The position numbers and the translations under genes are program-made. A model generated the notes under the pieces. The model had not been told where the DNA came from. It saw nothing but the letters and a program-made list of their open reading frames with translations, and made no database searches. A stretch of DNA of 64,000 nt from CAZOOK01 sp964581385. Its GTDB lineage: Bacteria; Pseudomonadota; Gammaproteobacteria; Nevskiales; Nevskiaceae. The stretch covers positions 7,960 through 71,959 of the forward strand of contig CAZOOK010000029.1 in the NCBI GenBank assembly GCA_964581385.1, in the 5' to 3' direction. Positions 8,532 through 16,755 of this stretch are shown here, piece after piece. The first letter of the stretch is position 1, and each line of letters begins with the position of its first letter.

Positions 8532-10412
8532 ATGGAAATGAAATTTGTTGCATTGGGTATCATCGTCGCCGGCGGGGTGCTTGCTTCGATATCCGCAAAT
8601 GCGCAGGAAACGGCGGCACCAACCGCTCCGGCTGCTACGGACCGTGCGGTGACATTCGCGGTCTACCTGCCAGTCCGCGATCACGCCCGTCTGGAAAAGC
8701 TGATCGAGGATCAGCAGAACCCTGAATCGCCTCGCTATCACCAATGGCTGACGCCGGCCCAGTTTGCACGGCGTTTTGGTCCGACGGCGACAGCCATCAA
8801 CCATGTGAAGTCCGCTCTGGAAGCAGGAGGATTCACCGTCACGCGCGTGCACTCGCGCTCGTTGCAGGTAGTCGGCACCGCCGATCGTGTACAGCATTTC
8901 TTCAACACTCGCCTGAACGCGGTGGCATCACGCTTCAGCACCGAACGTCTGGTAGCTGAAAACACCCTGACACTGCCGGCTGCGCTCACCAGCGAAGGCG
9001 CCGTAATTGCCAACTTTTCGCGCAAACTTCCGGCGCACGCGATGGTGCGCAATATCGGTCTGGTTTCGACCGACAGCCGCGCTGGCAACGCCGGCGGCTA
9101 TTACTACAACGACCTGAAACAGGCTTATGACTATCCGGCCTATACGACACGGATTAATGGCCGCAATCTCGATGGCACGGGCGCCAGGGTCGCAGTCTTG
9201 ATGGACAACGACGTGCTCGATTCCGACATTCAAGCAATGTTCAATAACGAGCATTTCCAAACCACTACCCACCAACCGGCGCCGACGCTGGCCGGACGCG
9301 TGTACATCAATGGCGGCGCGCCATTCGATCCCAACCTTTCAACCGAAGCGTCGCTGGACGTGCAGCAGGTGCTCGGCGGCGCGCCGGGCGCGTCGGTCAC
9401 ACTCGTCGATCTACCGGATCTTTCCGATGACAATATCCTTGCCGGCCTCACGGAGATCGTCGAGTCCAACGACTACGATATCGTCAATTCATCGTTCGGC
9501 GAGTGCGAGCTGTACTACACCGCGCGGTACAACGGCGGGACCGACTACACCGCGCTGCTCGATGCCTATGACATGCTTTTCGCACAAGGCAATGCGCAGG
9601 GCATCACTTTTGTCGCCAGTTCCGGCGACTCGGGCGCGCTTGAATGTACGACGACGAACTACTTATGGGCTCACCCCATCGTACAACCGCGTTTCATTAC
9701 CGGCGTTTCGTTTCCCGCATCGAGTCCGCACGTCACTGCCGTCGGCGGCACCAACCTGTTGACGACAACACCTCCTAATCCGCAGACCGTGCCACCGACA
9801 CTGACTTCGGAATACGTCAGCGAGAATGCGTGGGGCGACAAGGAAATTCCCTATGACCCCTTCGGCTTGGGCGTCGACGTTCTCGGCGGCTGGTGGGGCG
9901 CTGGCGGCGGCGTCAGCGATTATTTCGACGCGTTGTCCTATCAGTCACGGATCGACACACGCTCGTCGAAACGCACGGTACCCGACGTCGGCATGCAGGT
10001 CGGCGGCTGCCCGAGCGGCATCGCGCTGTTGCCTTGTGCGGCGGCACGCAGTTATGTGATCACCTGGATTGGCGGCTCGCGATACGGCCTGATCGGTACC
10101 TCGGTTGCCGCGCCGGAATTCGCCGGCGCGCTGGCTCTGGCGGTGCAAGCCACTGGCGATCGGCTAGGTCAAATCAATACTTTCCTGTACAAACAAGCTG
10201 CACAGCAGAACGACGCCGGCGGCCGGAAAGCACCGGCGGATTTGCAGTTCTACCATCGCGATATCCCCGGTTACGACGGTCACTACTACACTCACGAGCG
10301 CTCCAGTGACTATAACTATATGACCGGCAACGGCACCCCGGATGTGCGGCTGCTATTCGGCCTTGGCGATGCGGCACCGGCCGGCGATCCGCAGACGGCC
10401 AGCAATCCGTGA
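8532..10412 (+). CDS. Secreted S53 family (sedolisin/pro-kumamolisin) serine-carboxyl peptidase
   Basis: Acid-active endopeptidase family with a subtilisin-like fold. From ATG 8532 (preceded by AGAGAGAAG) the product is 626 residues: a signal peptide ending about ANAQ, an N-terminal activation prodomain (about 30-190, with SPRYHQWLTPAQFARRFGP), then the catalytic domain. Catalytic residues are visible: E272 and D276 in TEASLDVQQ, an Asp in SSGDSGA, and S524 in GTSVAAPEFAGALAL. An upstream in-frame ATG (8487) would add 15 residues before the signal peptide and is less likely. The gene appears monocistronic between lipB and the mla operon. Substrate unknown; extracellular or periplasmic nutrient proteolysis is an inference. 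Confidence 0.92.
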   Translation: MEMKFVALGIIVAGGVLASISANAQETAAPTAPAATDRAVTFAVYLPVRDHARLEKLIEDQQNPESPRYHQWLTPAQFARRFGPTATAINHVKSALEAGGFTVTRVHSRSLQVVGTADRVQHFFNTRLNAVASRFSTERLVAENTLTLPAALTSEGAVIANFSRKLPAHAMVRNIGLVSTDSRAGNAGGYYYNDLKQAYDYPAYTTRINGRNLDGTGARVAVLMDNDVLDSDIQAMFNNEHFQTTTHQPAPTLAGRVYINGGAPFDPNLSTEASLDVQQVLGGAPGASVTLVDLPDLSDDNILAGLTEIVESNDYDIVNSSFGECELYYTARYNGGTDYTALLDAYDMLFAQGNAQGITFVASSGDSGALECTTTNYLWAHPIVQPRFITGVSFPASSPHVTAVGGTNLLTTTPPNPQTVPPTLTSEYVSENAWGDKEIPYDPFGLGVDVLGGWWGAGGGVSDYFDALSYQSRIDTRSSKRTVPDVGMQVGGCPSGIALLPCAAARSYVITWIGGSRYGLIGTSVAAPEFAGALALAVQATGDRLGQINTFLYKQAAQQNDAGGRKAPADLQFYHRDIPGYDGHYYTHERSSDYNYMTGNGTPDVRLLFGLGDAAPAGDPQTASNP

Positions 10413-10421
10413 CCCACGCAA

Positions 10422-10449
10422 GGAAAGCGGCGGCAAATCCTGCCGCTTC
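10422..10449 (+). terminator. Hairpin after S53 peptidase gene, possible terminator
   Basis: AAGCGGC near 10423 pairs with GCCGCTT near 10441 just after the peptidase stop, with extra GG/CC pairs inside. There is no clear T run afterwards, so this is at best a weak intrinsic terminator or a 3'-end stabiliser. Confidence 0.35.
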
Positions 10450-10517
10450 CGAACCTCGGATACATGCCTTGGAGGCGCAAACGTAACCGCCATTACATTT
10501 CTTGCCATCGCATGCGG

Positions 10518-10523
10518 TAAAAT
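10518..10523 (+). promoter_or_regulatory. Possible -10 element upstream of mlaF
   Basis: TAAAAT (5 of 6 matches to TATAAT) lies about 134 bases before the mlaF start, with a poor TTACAT about 19 bases upstream. Some promoter for the mla operon is expected in this intergenic region, but this assignment is weak. Confidence 0.3.
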
Positions 10524-10656
10524 GGCGCCTATTCCAGCGGTCGTCGTGCCGAGTCTCCGAAGAAACTCCCGTCCTGTGGGTGAAGCGGGGCTCATTCCCC
10601 CGGCAGGTAGCGCGCCCGCTTTTGACCCATACGACCGATTTCGAAATGACCGCGTT

Positions 10657-11475
10657 ATGACGTCTGCGACGGCCCCGGATATCCTCGTGCGTGTACGCGG
10701 CCTGCGTTTCGGCTTCGGCGCGAAAGTCATTTACGACGGCGTCGATATCGACATCCCGCGCGGCAAAGTGACTGCCATCATGGGGCCGAGCGGCACCGGC
10801 AAGACCACCCTGTTGCGCTTGATTGGCGGCCAGTGGCGTCCCGGCGCCGGCACCATCGAATTTGACGGCATCGATGTTCACCAGCAGTCGCGCAAGGCGC
10901 TGTTCGAGTTGCGCAAGCGCATGGGCATGCTGTTCCAGAATGGGGCGCTGCTAACCGACCTCAGCGTGTTCGAGAACGTCGCCTTTCCATTGCGAGAGCA
11001 CACCAAGCTACCCGAATCGATGATCCGCGATCTGGTGCTCATGAAGCTCGAAGCCGTCGGCTTGCGCGGTGCCCGCGATTTGTTCCCGGAAGAACTGTCC
11101 GGCGGCATGGCGCGTCGTGTCGCCTTGGCGCGCGCGATCGCACTCGATCCGGCGATGGTCATGTACGACGAGCCCTTCACCGGACAAGACCCCATCTCCA
11201 TGGGCGTGCTGATGCGCCTGATCCGTGCGCTCAATAAGGAACTTGGCCTGACTTCGGTCGTGGTTTCACACGATGTCGACGAGGTGCTGTCGATTTCCGA
11301 CTACGCTTACGTCGTCTCGGGCGGCAAGGTGCTTGACCATGGCACGCCGGACACGATCCGCGGCACGCAATCCGATTACGTCCGCCAGTTCCTGCAAGGG
11401 CTGCCGGACGGCCCGGTGCGCTTCCATTACAAGGCACCGGATTTCAGTACCGATTTCATGGGCGCGCGCGCATGA
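10657..11475 (+). CDS. mlaF: Phospholipid ABC transporter ATP-binding protein MlaF
   Basis: ATPase of the Mla system, which moves phospholipids between the outer and inner membranes. 272 residues (E. coli 269). Walker A is GPSGTGKTTLLRLI, the ABC signature is LSGGMARRVALARAI and Walker B is MVMYDEPFTGQDP; the switch histidine is in VVVSHDVDEV. ATG 10657 was chosen over an in-frame upstream start (10342), because that would add about 105 residues overlapping the peptidase gene with no homology. mlaE overlaps the end by four bases. Confidence 0.96.
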   Translation: MTSATAPDILVRVRGLRFGFGAKVIYDGVDIDIPRGKVTAIMGPSGTGKTTLLRLIGGQWRPGAGTIEFDGIDVHQQSRKALFELRKRMGMLFQNGALLTDLSVFENVAFPLREHTKLPESMIRDLVLMKLEAVGLRGARDLFPEELSGGMARRVALARAIALDPAMVMYDEPFTGQDPISMGVLMRLIRALNKELGLTSVVVSHDVDEVLSISDYAYVVSGGKVLDHGTPDTIRGTQSDYVRQFLQGLPDGPVRFHYKAPDFSTDFMGARA

Positions 11476-12255
11476 ATCACACGATCAAAATTCTTTCCGA
11501 TTTCCTGCGCGGCCTCGGCCGTGCGCAATTTTTTCTGCTATCGATCCTGCGCGCAGTTCCGGCGGCCCTGCTGCGGCCGCGCGTGATCGTGCAGCAGATT
11601 CATGTCGTTGGCGTACTGTCGCTGATTATTATCGTGATCTCCGGCAGCTTCATCGGCATGGTGTTGGCGTTGCAAGCCTACCGCACGCTATCCAACTTTG
11701 GCGCCGCCTCATCGCTGGGCACGCTGATCGCGCTGTCGATCGTGCGCGAGCTGGGGCCGGTGATGACTGCGCTGCTGTTTGCGGGGCGGGCCGGCTCAGC
11801 GATCGCCGCCGAGATCGCCCAGATGAATGNNNNNNNNNNATGCGACCAACCAGCTGTCCGGTATGGAAATGATGGCGGTGGACCCGGTGCAGCGCGTGAT
11901 CGCTCCGCGCTTCCTCGCCGGCCTGATCTCGATGCCCCTACTGGCCGCAATCTTTTCGGTAATGTCGATCGGCGTGGCCGGCGGCTACTTCATGGGCGTG
12001 AATGTCCTCGGCGTGGACGACGGCGCTTACTGGTCGCAAATCCACCAGCAAGTCGAATGGGGCGATATCCGCGACAGTCTCATCAAGAGCCTCGTGTTCG
12101 GAGCTACTGTCAGTTGGATCGCCGTCTATCAGGGTTTTCATGCGCCGCCGACCTCGGAAGGCGTCTCGCGCGCGACGACCTCGACAGTAGTCGTCTCCTC
12201 GCTCGCAGTGCTCGCGCTCGATTTCATCCTTACTGCGTTCATGTACCGCCACTAG
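11472..12255 (+). CDS. mlaE: Phospholipid ABC transporter permease MlaE (contains assembly gap)
   Basis: Inner-membrane permease of the MlaFEDB complex. The N-terminal part (to 11829) ends AIAAEIAQMN and the C-terminal part resumes ATNQLSGMEMMAVDP in a different frame because ten N lie between. Family members read about AEIGLMKATEQLSGMEMMAVDP, so nothing appears to be missing. The left flank ends ATG and the right flank starts ATG; merging them restores one frame (MNATNQ) and gives 256 residues (E. coli 260). The frame break is therefore an assembly artefact, not a pseudogene. The TAG stop lies in the first bases of the inverted-repeat element that follows. Confidence 0.93.
11830..11839. other. 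Assembly gap (10 N) inside mlaE
   Basis: Ten N placed between two contig ends. The three bases before and the three after are both ATG. Collapsing that overlap (removing 13 bases) restores the mlaE reading frame at exactly the conserved position, so the gap is probably a placeholder with a true size of minus three. Confidence 0.9.
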
Positions 12256-12290
12256 AGCGTGTTATGCACTTATTGAATCGTTGCGTTGCT

Positions 12291-12379
12291 GCCCAAAACG
12301 GCGTCGGCCAAGGCGCGGACCACTGGGCATGGAGGTCCCATGGCCAAGGTCCGCAACGCCGGCCGGCGCCGTTTTGGGC
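12291..12379. repeat. Internal inverted repeat 1 of the element
   Basis: GCCCAAAACGGCG (12291-12303) pairs perfectly with CGCCGTTTTGGGC (12367-12379). With one bulged T the stem extends outward through GTTGC/GCAAC to 18 pairs. The intervening sequence can pair further (GGCGCGGACC against GGTCCGC). Confidence 0.85.
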
Positions 12380-12392
12380 GCAACCCAAAGGG

Positions 12393-12491
12393 ACGGCCCC
12401 TGCGCGGGCGCATCGCTGCGTCACGGGCTCCTTACGTACGTCAGGTACGCTGCGTCGCCCCTTCCTTGCGCTGCGCCCGCGCAGGGGCCGT
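12393..12491. repeat. Internal inverted repeat 2 of the element
   Basis: A perfect 20-bp GC-rich inverted repeat: 12393-12412 (ACGGCCCCTGCGCGGGCGCA) pairs with 12472-12491. The loop of about 59 bases contains the short palindrome ACGTACGT. Confidence 0.9.
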
Positions 12492-12547
12492 CGCAGTGAT
12501 TCAATAAGTGCATAACACGCTCTAGCTCCTACTCCGGATTCAGACCC

Positions 12548-13036
12548 ATGCAATCGCGATCCCTGGAAATTCTGGTCGGCTTCTTCGTATGCCTCGGCAT
12601 CGCCGCGATCTTCATCATGACCTTCCGCGTCGCCAGCCTCGACACCGTCGGCGACCACGGCAGCTATCGCGTCAGTGCGACCTTCGACAACGTCGGCAGT
12701 CTTGCCGCCGGCTCGTCCGTCAAGCTCGCTGGTGTCAGAATCGGCCGCGTGCGCAAGATTGCGATCAATCCAAAAACCTTCGAGGCGGTCGTCACCATCG
12801 AGCTCGCCGCCGAATACAACGATATTCCGGTCGACACCGTTGCCAAGATTCAGACCGCGGGCTTGCTCGGTGAGCAATACATCGCGCTGGAACCGGGCGG
12901 CGATGACCAGGTCCTAAAAGACGGTGACCAACTCAAGCTGACCCAGTCCGCGTTCGTACTCGAAAATCTGATCGGCCAGTTCCTGACTTCAGCGGCTGCG
13001 CCGAAGAGTTCGCCCGCGCCGCCGGCCGCCAAATAA
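12548..13036 (+). CDS. mlaD: Phospholipid-binding MCE-domain protein MlaD
   Basis: Inner-membrane anchored MCE protein forming the hexameric periplasmic ring above MlaFEB, through which phospholipid passes. 162 residues (E. coli 183). One N-terminal membrane helix (about 8-28, EILVGFFVCLGIAAIFIM) is followed by a single MCE domain (about 38-120, with GSLAAGSSVKLAGVRIG and AGLLGEQYIAL). The C-terminus has a short helix and an Ala/Pro tail. It lies 22 bases after the inverted-repeat element that separates it from mlaE, so its expression may depend on read-through of that structure. Confidence 0.95.
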   Translation: MQSRSLEILVGFFVCLGIAAIFIMTFRVASLDTVGDHGSYRVSATFDNVGSLAAGSSVKLAGVRIGRVRKIAINPKTFEAVVTIELAAEYNDIPVDTVAKIQTAGLLGEQYIALEPGGDDQVLKDGDQLKLTQSAFVLENLIGQFLTSAAAPKSSPAPPAAK

Positions 13037-13046
13037 GGAGACCACC

Positions 13047-13697
13047 ATGTTCAAGCGAATTCTGAGTCTGTTCATCGGCCTGACGATGACGGGCGCCGCG
13101 GCGGCCACACCGCAGCCACCGGACCAGATGATTCAGACCGCAACAGACCATCTGCGCGAACTCATCAGGCAGAACGTACAGACCTATCGCGCGAACAAAG
13201 ATGTGTTCTATAAGACCGTCGACGACACGCTGGTGCCACATTTCGACGCTCCGTACATCACGCAACTGGTGCTCGGGCGCAACTGGCGAACCGCGAACGA
13301 CGAACAGCGCGCACGCTTCCAGGGTGCGTTCAAGAAGATGCTCGTGCACGGCTACGCCGACTCGCTGCTCGAATACTATGATTCGGTGCGCATCGAAATC
13401 AGGCCGCCGCGCTTCGACGACAAGGGCGACACCGCGACGCTCGATACCCTGATCCATCGCCAAAATGCCCAGCAGCCGGTGACAGTGACGTTCAAGATGC
13501 GGCTGACCGGCGACGAGTGGAAAGTATTCGACGTGATCGTCGAGAATATTTCACTAGTGCTGAACTTCCGCACGCAGGTCGATGCCGAGATCAAACGCAC
13601 TAATCTCGATGACGTGATCGCGCGCATGGATAAGGGCGAAGTCATCAAACCCGTGGTCAACGAGCCAGGCCAGAAAAAAACCGGAAGCGCCGGATGA
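13047..13697 (+). CDS. mlaC: Periplasmic phospholipid-shuttle protein MlaC
   Basis: Soluble carrier that ferries phospholipid between the outer-membrane MlaA-porin complex and inner-membrane MlaFEDB. 216 residues (E. coli 211), with a signal peptide ending about GAAAA-T (residues 1-20) and the MlaC/Ttg2D fold (FKMRLTGDEWKVFDVIVENISLV). A clear ribosome-binding site AAGGAG precedes the ATG by a few bases. The final bases overlap mlaB by four. Confidence 0.95.
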   Translation: MFKRILSLFIGLTMTGAAAATPQPPDQMIQTATDHLRELIRQNVQTYRANKDVFYKTVDDTLVPHFDAPYITQLVLGRNWRTANDEQRARFQGAFKKMLVHGYADSLLEYYDSVRIEIRPPRFDDKGDTATLDTLIHRQNAQQPVTVTFKMRLTGDEWKVFDVIVENISLVLNFRTQVDAEIKRTNLDDVIARMDKGEVIKPVVNEPGQKKTGSAG

Positions 13698-13951
13698 AGA
13701 TGGGACCCGCGCTCGGCTTCGCGGAAGTGCAGCGGCTGCTGGCTGCTGGCGCCGGGTTACCCGCCGACGGCCGTCTCGATCTCGCGCAAGTCGAACGGAT
13801 CGACAGTGCGGGGCTTTCGTATCTGCTGGAAATGACGCGGCGGGCTCGTGCCAAGGGCGTCCAGCTGAGATTGGTGGGTGTCAGCGAGCAGCCGCATGCG
13901 CTGGCCCGTTTCTTTGGCGTTCACGACCTGCTGAGTTTCGACGAGCCGTGA
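13694..13951 (+). CDS. mlaB: STAS-domain protein MlaB
   Basis: Cytoplasmic STAS-domain subunit that binds MlaF and supports assembly and activity of the transporter. 85 residues, a little shorter than E. coli MlaB (97). The core STAS strand-helix RIDSAGLSYLLEMTRRA, with the central Ser, is conserved. The start overlaps the mlaC stop by four bases. Confidence 0.9.
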   Translation: MKMGPALGFAEVQRLLAAGAGLPADGRLDLAQVERIDSAGLSYLLEMTRRARAKGVQLRLVGVSEQPHALARFFGVHDLLSFDEP

Positions 13952-13977
13952 TCGAGTCTTCGCAACAGGGGATTGCG

Positions 13978-14727
13978 ATGCAAAATCCTATAAGAGCGCT
14001 AATCGCAGCGTGCACTGTCGCCTTCGTCTCCGGCTGCGCGCACGCACCGGCCGAAGAACCACGCGATCCGTTGGAGCCGGTCAACCGTGTCGTCTACAAA
14101 TTCAACGACACGGCGGATCGCTACATACTGCACCCGGTGGCGAAAGAGTACGTCGCCATCGCCCCGCAACCGATCCGCACTGGTGTCAACAATTTCCTCA
14201 GTAACCTGACCTACCCAAAAACAATCGTCAACGACCTGTTCCAAGCCAAGTTCACGCAAAGCGCGGCCGATCTTTGCAGGCTGCTGCTGAATAGCACCGC
14301 CGGTATTGGTGGCATTCTCGACGTCGCTACCGATACCGGACTACCGAAACATAACGAGGATTTCGGCCAGACGCTGGGCCGCTGGGGCATCGGCGAAGGC
14401 TGGTACCTGATGCTGCCGCTATTCGGTCCTTCGACCACGCGCGATGCCATCGGCTTGCTGGTCGACCGGCCCACCAACCCGACCTTCTGGCTCGACGGCG
14501 ATCATGACTGGCTGACCTGGTCGATCAGCGCCGTCAGCGCCGTCAACCTGCGCGCCAACCTGCTCGATGCCGACAACATCCTCGAACAGCAGCTCGATCG
14601 TTACCTGTTCATCCGCACCGCATACCTGCAACAGCGCCAGTCGTCGATTTATGATGGCAATCCGCCCGCGGAAGATTACAACTACGACGTGCCGGACGAT
14701 TCCGGAAGTGGCGGCTCAAAAAAATAA
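13978..14727 (+). CDS. mlaA: Outer-membrane lipoprotein MlaA (VacJ)
   Basis: Outer-membrane lipoprotein that removes mislocalised phospholipid from the outer leaflet and passes it to MlaC. 249 residues from ATG 13978, which has an AGGGG ribosome-binding site; an in-frame GTG at 13948 would add ten residues ahead of the signal peptide. The lipobox is VSGC (Cys about residue 20). The VacJ core DPLEPVNRVVYKFND, PQPIRTGVNNFLSN and GRWGIGEGWYLMLPLFGPST is conserved. Carried in the mla operon rather than separately as in E. coli, giving mlaFEDCBA in one unit. Confidence 0.95.
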   Translation: MQNPIRALIAACTVAFVSGCAHAPAEEPRDPLEPVNRVVYKFNDTADRYILHPVAKEYVAIAPQPIRTGVNNFLSNLTYPKTIVNDLFQAKFTQSAADLCRLLLNSTAGIGGILDVATDTGLPKHNEDFGQTLGRWGIGEGWYLMLPLFGPSTTRDAIGLLVDRPTNPTFWLDGDHDWLTWSISAVSAVNLRANLLDADNILEQQLDRYLFIRTAYLQQRQSSIYDGNPPAEDYNYDVPDDSGSGGSKK

Positions 14728-15028
14728 CGCCGACGGATTGAGCGGGGGCAGACACCTTGATCACTGCGCCCTACCGCCCCCGTTGCTGCGCAAACATCGT
14801 GTCGATACAGGCGATTCTGGCAAGACCGTAGCGCCGCGTTATGGTTTGTTTGCGTACATCCATTCATCGGCTTTAAGCGCCGCTTATTGCTGAAGAACTG
14901 CGGAATAGGCAAGACAAGAACCACAGCGGCGCTCACCGGTCAAAGCTGAATATCACGGTTCGCTGGAGATGCTTATTAACCCTTCAAATGATATTGAAGG
15001 TGTGTCGCGGAAACAGCAGCAATTCCAT
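14728..15028. other. Non-coding stretch between mlaA and the tRNA-Ser terminator
   Basis: About 300 bases with no convincing gene. It holds a short perfect inverted repeat (CCTTCAA / TTGAAGG, near 14984-15001) without a T run. I see no other structure; any mlaA terminator is not obvious. Confidence 0.5.
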
Positions 15029-15051
15029 TAAAAACCCATGCTTATCATGGG
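15029..15051 (-). terminator. Intrinsic terminator of tRNA-Ser
   Basis: On the minus strand, CCCATG (15051-15046) pairs with CATGGG (15040-15035) over a five-base loop, followed by TTTTTAAT. It lies 15 bases past the tRNA 3' end. Confidence 0.8.
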
Positions 15052-15065
15052 CTTGAATTTAATAA

Positions 15066-15158
15066 TGGCGGAGAGGGTGGGATTCGAACCCACGTGGGAA
15101 CTTTCGTTCCCCATCCGATTTCGAGTCGGCGCCGTTATGACCGCTTCGGTACCTCTCC
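15066..15158 (-). tRNA. tRNA-Ser (anticodon CGA)
   Basis: A 93-base class II tRNA with encoded CCA. Acceptor stem GGAGAGG/CCTCTCC with discriminator G; D-stem CCG/CGG; anticodon loop CTCGAAA (CGA, reads UCG); long variable arm GGGAAC-GAAA-GTTCCC; T-arm GTGGG-TTCGAAT-CCCAC. The first anticodon-stem pair appears to be G27-A43, a mismatch. All other stems are canonical. Confidence 0.95.
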
Positions 15159-15297
15159 GTACGGCAGCGCACCATTTTAGCAGGCAATGGGGGTGGGCAC
15201 ATCCGCACGTCGGCTGCCCTGTCCTCTTGTTCCATTCGTCGTGGTAGCGTGCCGGTGGGGAATCGAACAACAAATAGAGCGAACAACTTTAAGAGTA

Positions 15298-16725
15298 ATG
15301 AGCAGATTCGGTCTTGATAAAGAAGGCCAGGTGCAGCGACTGCTGCGCTTCGCTTTCTCCGGTGCGATGATCGCGGCAGTGGCGGCGATCGTGACCACGG
15401 CCCTCGCCCCCTCCCCGGGCACCCTGGCGCGTGCGCACGCCCGCGGCGTGCTGCGGGTCGCAGCGGTCGAAAATCCGTCTGGCTGCTATCGCGACGCGGG
15501 CGGTATCGAAGGCTTCGATTGCGATTTGCTCCGGAGCTTTGCCCAGCACCTCGGCATGCCGGTGAACATCGCTCTCTTCGAAAGTAGCTCACAGGTCGTC
15601 GACGCGGTACGCACGGGCCGGGCTGATATCGGTGCGGGTGGCATTGCCGTGGCGCCTGCCCTGCGGCGCTGGGTGCGCTTCGGTCCGGCACTGCGGCTCA
15701 GTGAAGAACAGCTGGTCTACAGCATGGAAACGCCGCCACCGGTCGGTTTCGGCAATCTGAAAGGCAGCCTCGCAGTCACTGTCGGTAGCCGCGCCGCAAA
15801 CGTGCTGCGCACCGTTGGCACACGTTATCCCTTACTGCGCTGGACGGAAGCGGCTGACGAGCCGTATGACCTGCTCGGGCAGGTCGCAGATGGCGATCTG
15901 GATTTCACGATCGCGCCATCCGATCTCGTCGCAGTGATTTCGCACGAACGTCCACAAGTTCGGATCGGGTTCACGGTTTCGGAACCACAGGCGCTGGCGT
16001 GGGTATTGCCGCCACGGAATGGGACTGATCTCGACAGTGCGCTACGAACCTATATGGACGGCATCGGACGCTTTGAAATCGAGCGCCTGAAAAAACACTA
16101 TTTCGGGCACGTGAGCCGGCTCGACTTCGCCGATATCGCGCAATTCCTCGACGATGTCCAGGAGCGTCTGCCGCGCTATCGGGCAAAGTTCCAGGCGGCG
16201 GCTCTCGAAAACGATCTCGACTGGCGAATGCTGGCAGCGATCGGTTACCAGGAATCGCGGTGGAGTGCGGCCGCCGAAAGCCCCACTGGCGTGCGCGGAC
16301 TGATGATGCTGACAGTAGCCACTGCGGCGGAATTCGACATCGCCGACCGTGGCGACCCCGAGCAAAGCATCATCGGCGCAGCGCGGTACTTCAGCGCACT
16401 CAAGAGTGCGTTGCCGGAATCGATCGGGGAGCCTGACCGGAGCTGGATGGCCCTCGCCGCCTACAATCTTGGACTCGGGCACCTCAACGACGCCCGCTCG
16501 CTCACGGCGCGGCGCGGCGGCGATCCAGATCTCTGGCCGGACGTGCATAACTCCTTGCGTCTGCTGACACGGCCAGGCTGGTATATGAAAACGGTGCACG
16601 GCTTCGCGCGCGGCGGCGAAGCGATCAACTTCGTCGCCAACGTGCAGGCTTATTACGATTTGCTCGACGAAGCGATGCGCGCGCCATCAACAGCATCGCT
16701 GCTGGAATCCGCACAGCTTGATTGA
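15298..16725 (+). CDS. mltF: Membrane-bound lytic murein transglycosylase F
   Basis: Two-domain murein lyase: an N-terminal periplasmic solute-binding (SBP_bac_3-like) module (about residues 50-280, RGVLRVAAVENPSGCY, RADIGAGGIAV) and a C-terminal SLT transglycosylase domain (about 305-470) with catalytic Glu in GYQESRW and the AAYNLGLGHL motif. 475 residues from ATG 15298 (E. coli MltF 518). An N-terminal hydrophobic segment (AFSGAMIAAVAAIVTTALA) would be a signal or anchor. An in-frame ATG at 15187 would place 37 unlikely residues before it. Convergent with the ferredoxin gene. Confidence 0.92.
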   Translation: MSRFGLDKEGQVQRLLRFAFSGAMIAAVAAIVTTALAPSPGTLARAHARGVLRVAAVENPSGCYRDAGGIEGFDCDLLRSFAQHLGMPVNIALFESSSQVVDAVRTGRADIGAGGIAVAPALRRWVRFGPALRLSEEQLVYSMETPPPVGFGNLKGSLAVTVGSRAANVLRTVGTRYPLLRWTEAADEPYDLLGQVADGDLDFTIAPSDLVAVISHERPQVRIGFTVSEPQALAWVLPPRNGTDLDSALRTYMDGIGRFEIERLKKHYFGHVSRLDFADIAQFLDDVQERLPRYRAKFQAAALENDLDWRMLAAIGYQESRWSAAAESPTGVRGLMMLTVATAAEFDIADRGDPEQSIIGAARYFSALKSALPESIGEPDRSWMALAAYNLGLGHLNDARSLTARRGGDPDLWPDVHNSLRLLTRPGWYMKTVHGFARGGEAINFVANVQAYYDLLDEAMRAPSTASLLESAQLD

Positions 16726-16755
16726 GAAGACCGGCCAGAAATCAGAGCGCTTTTC

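Larger units (their letters stand above)
12252..12525. mobile_element. MITE-like 274-bp element with 28-bp perfect terminal inverted repeats, inserted between mlaE and mlaD
   Basis: The left end 12252-12279 (CTAGAGCGTGTTATGCACTT and eight more bases) is the exact reverse complement of the right end 12498-12525. Inside are two more inverted repeats (12291-12303 with 12367-12379, and 12393-12412 with 12472-12491), so almost the whole element can fold. No plausible gene lies inside, so it is non-autonomous. Both ends finish in CTAG, which fits insertion at a CTAG/TA target as known for some IS630 and IS5 relatives. Removing the element with one CTAG copy leaves mlaE ending CAC-TAG, about 22 bases before the mlaD start, an ordinary operon spacing. 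The family is not identified. Confidence 0.85.

Noticed and set aside
10342..10656. N-terminal extension of MlaF by about 105 residues
   Set aside because: It would overlap the peptidase gene, has no homology to MlaF, and the ATG at 10657 gives the normal family length.
11472..12515. A 347-residue reading frame running through the N gap and past the end of mlaE
   Set aside because: After the gap it is in the wrong frame (Arg/Ser-rich). The true mlaE continues in another frame to 12255.
12239..12877. Long frames on both strands across the inverted-repeat element (12239-12877 minus, 12281-12499 plus)
   Set aside because: They have low-complexity Arg/Ala composition, no ribosome-binding site, and overlap mlaD; GC-rich inverted repeats create such frames by chance.
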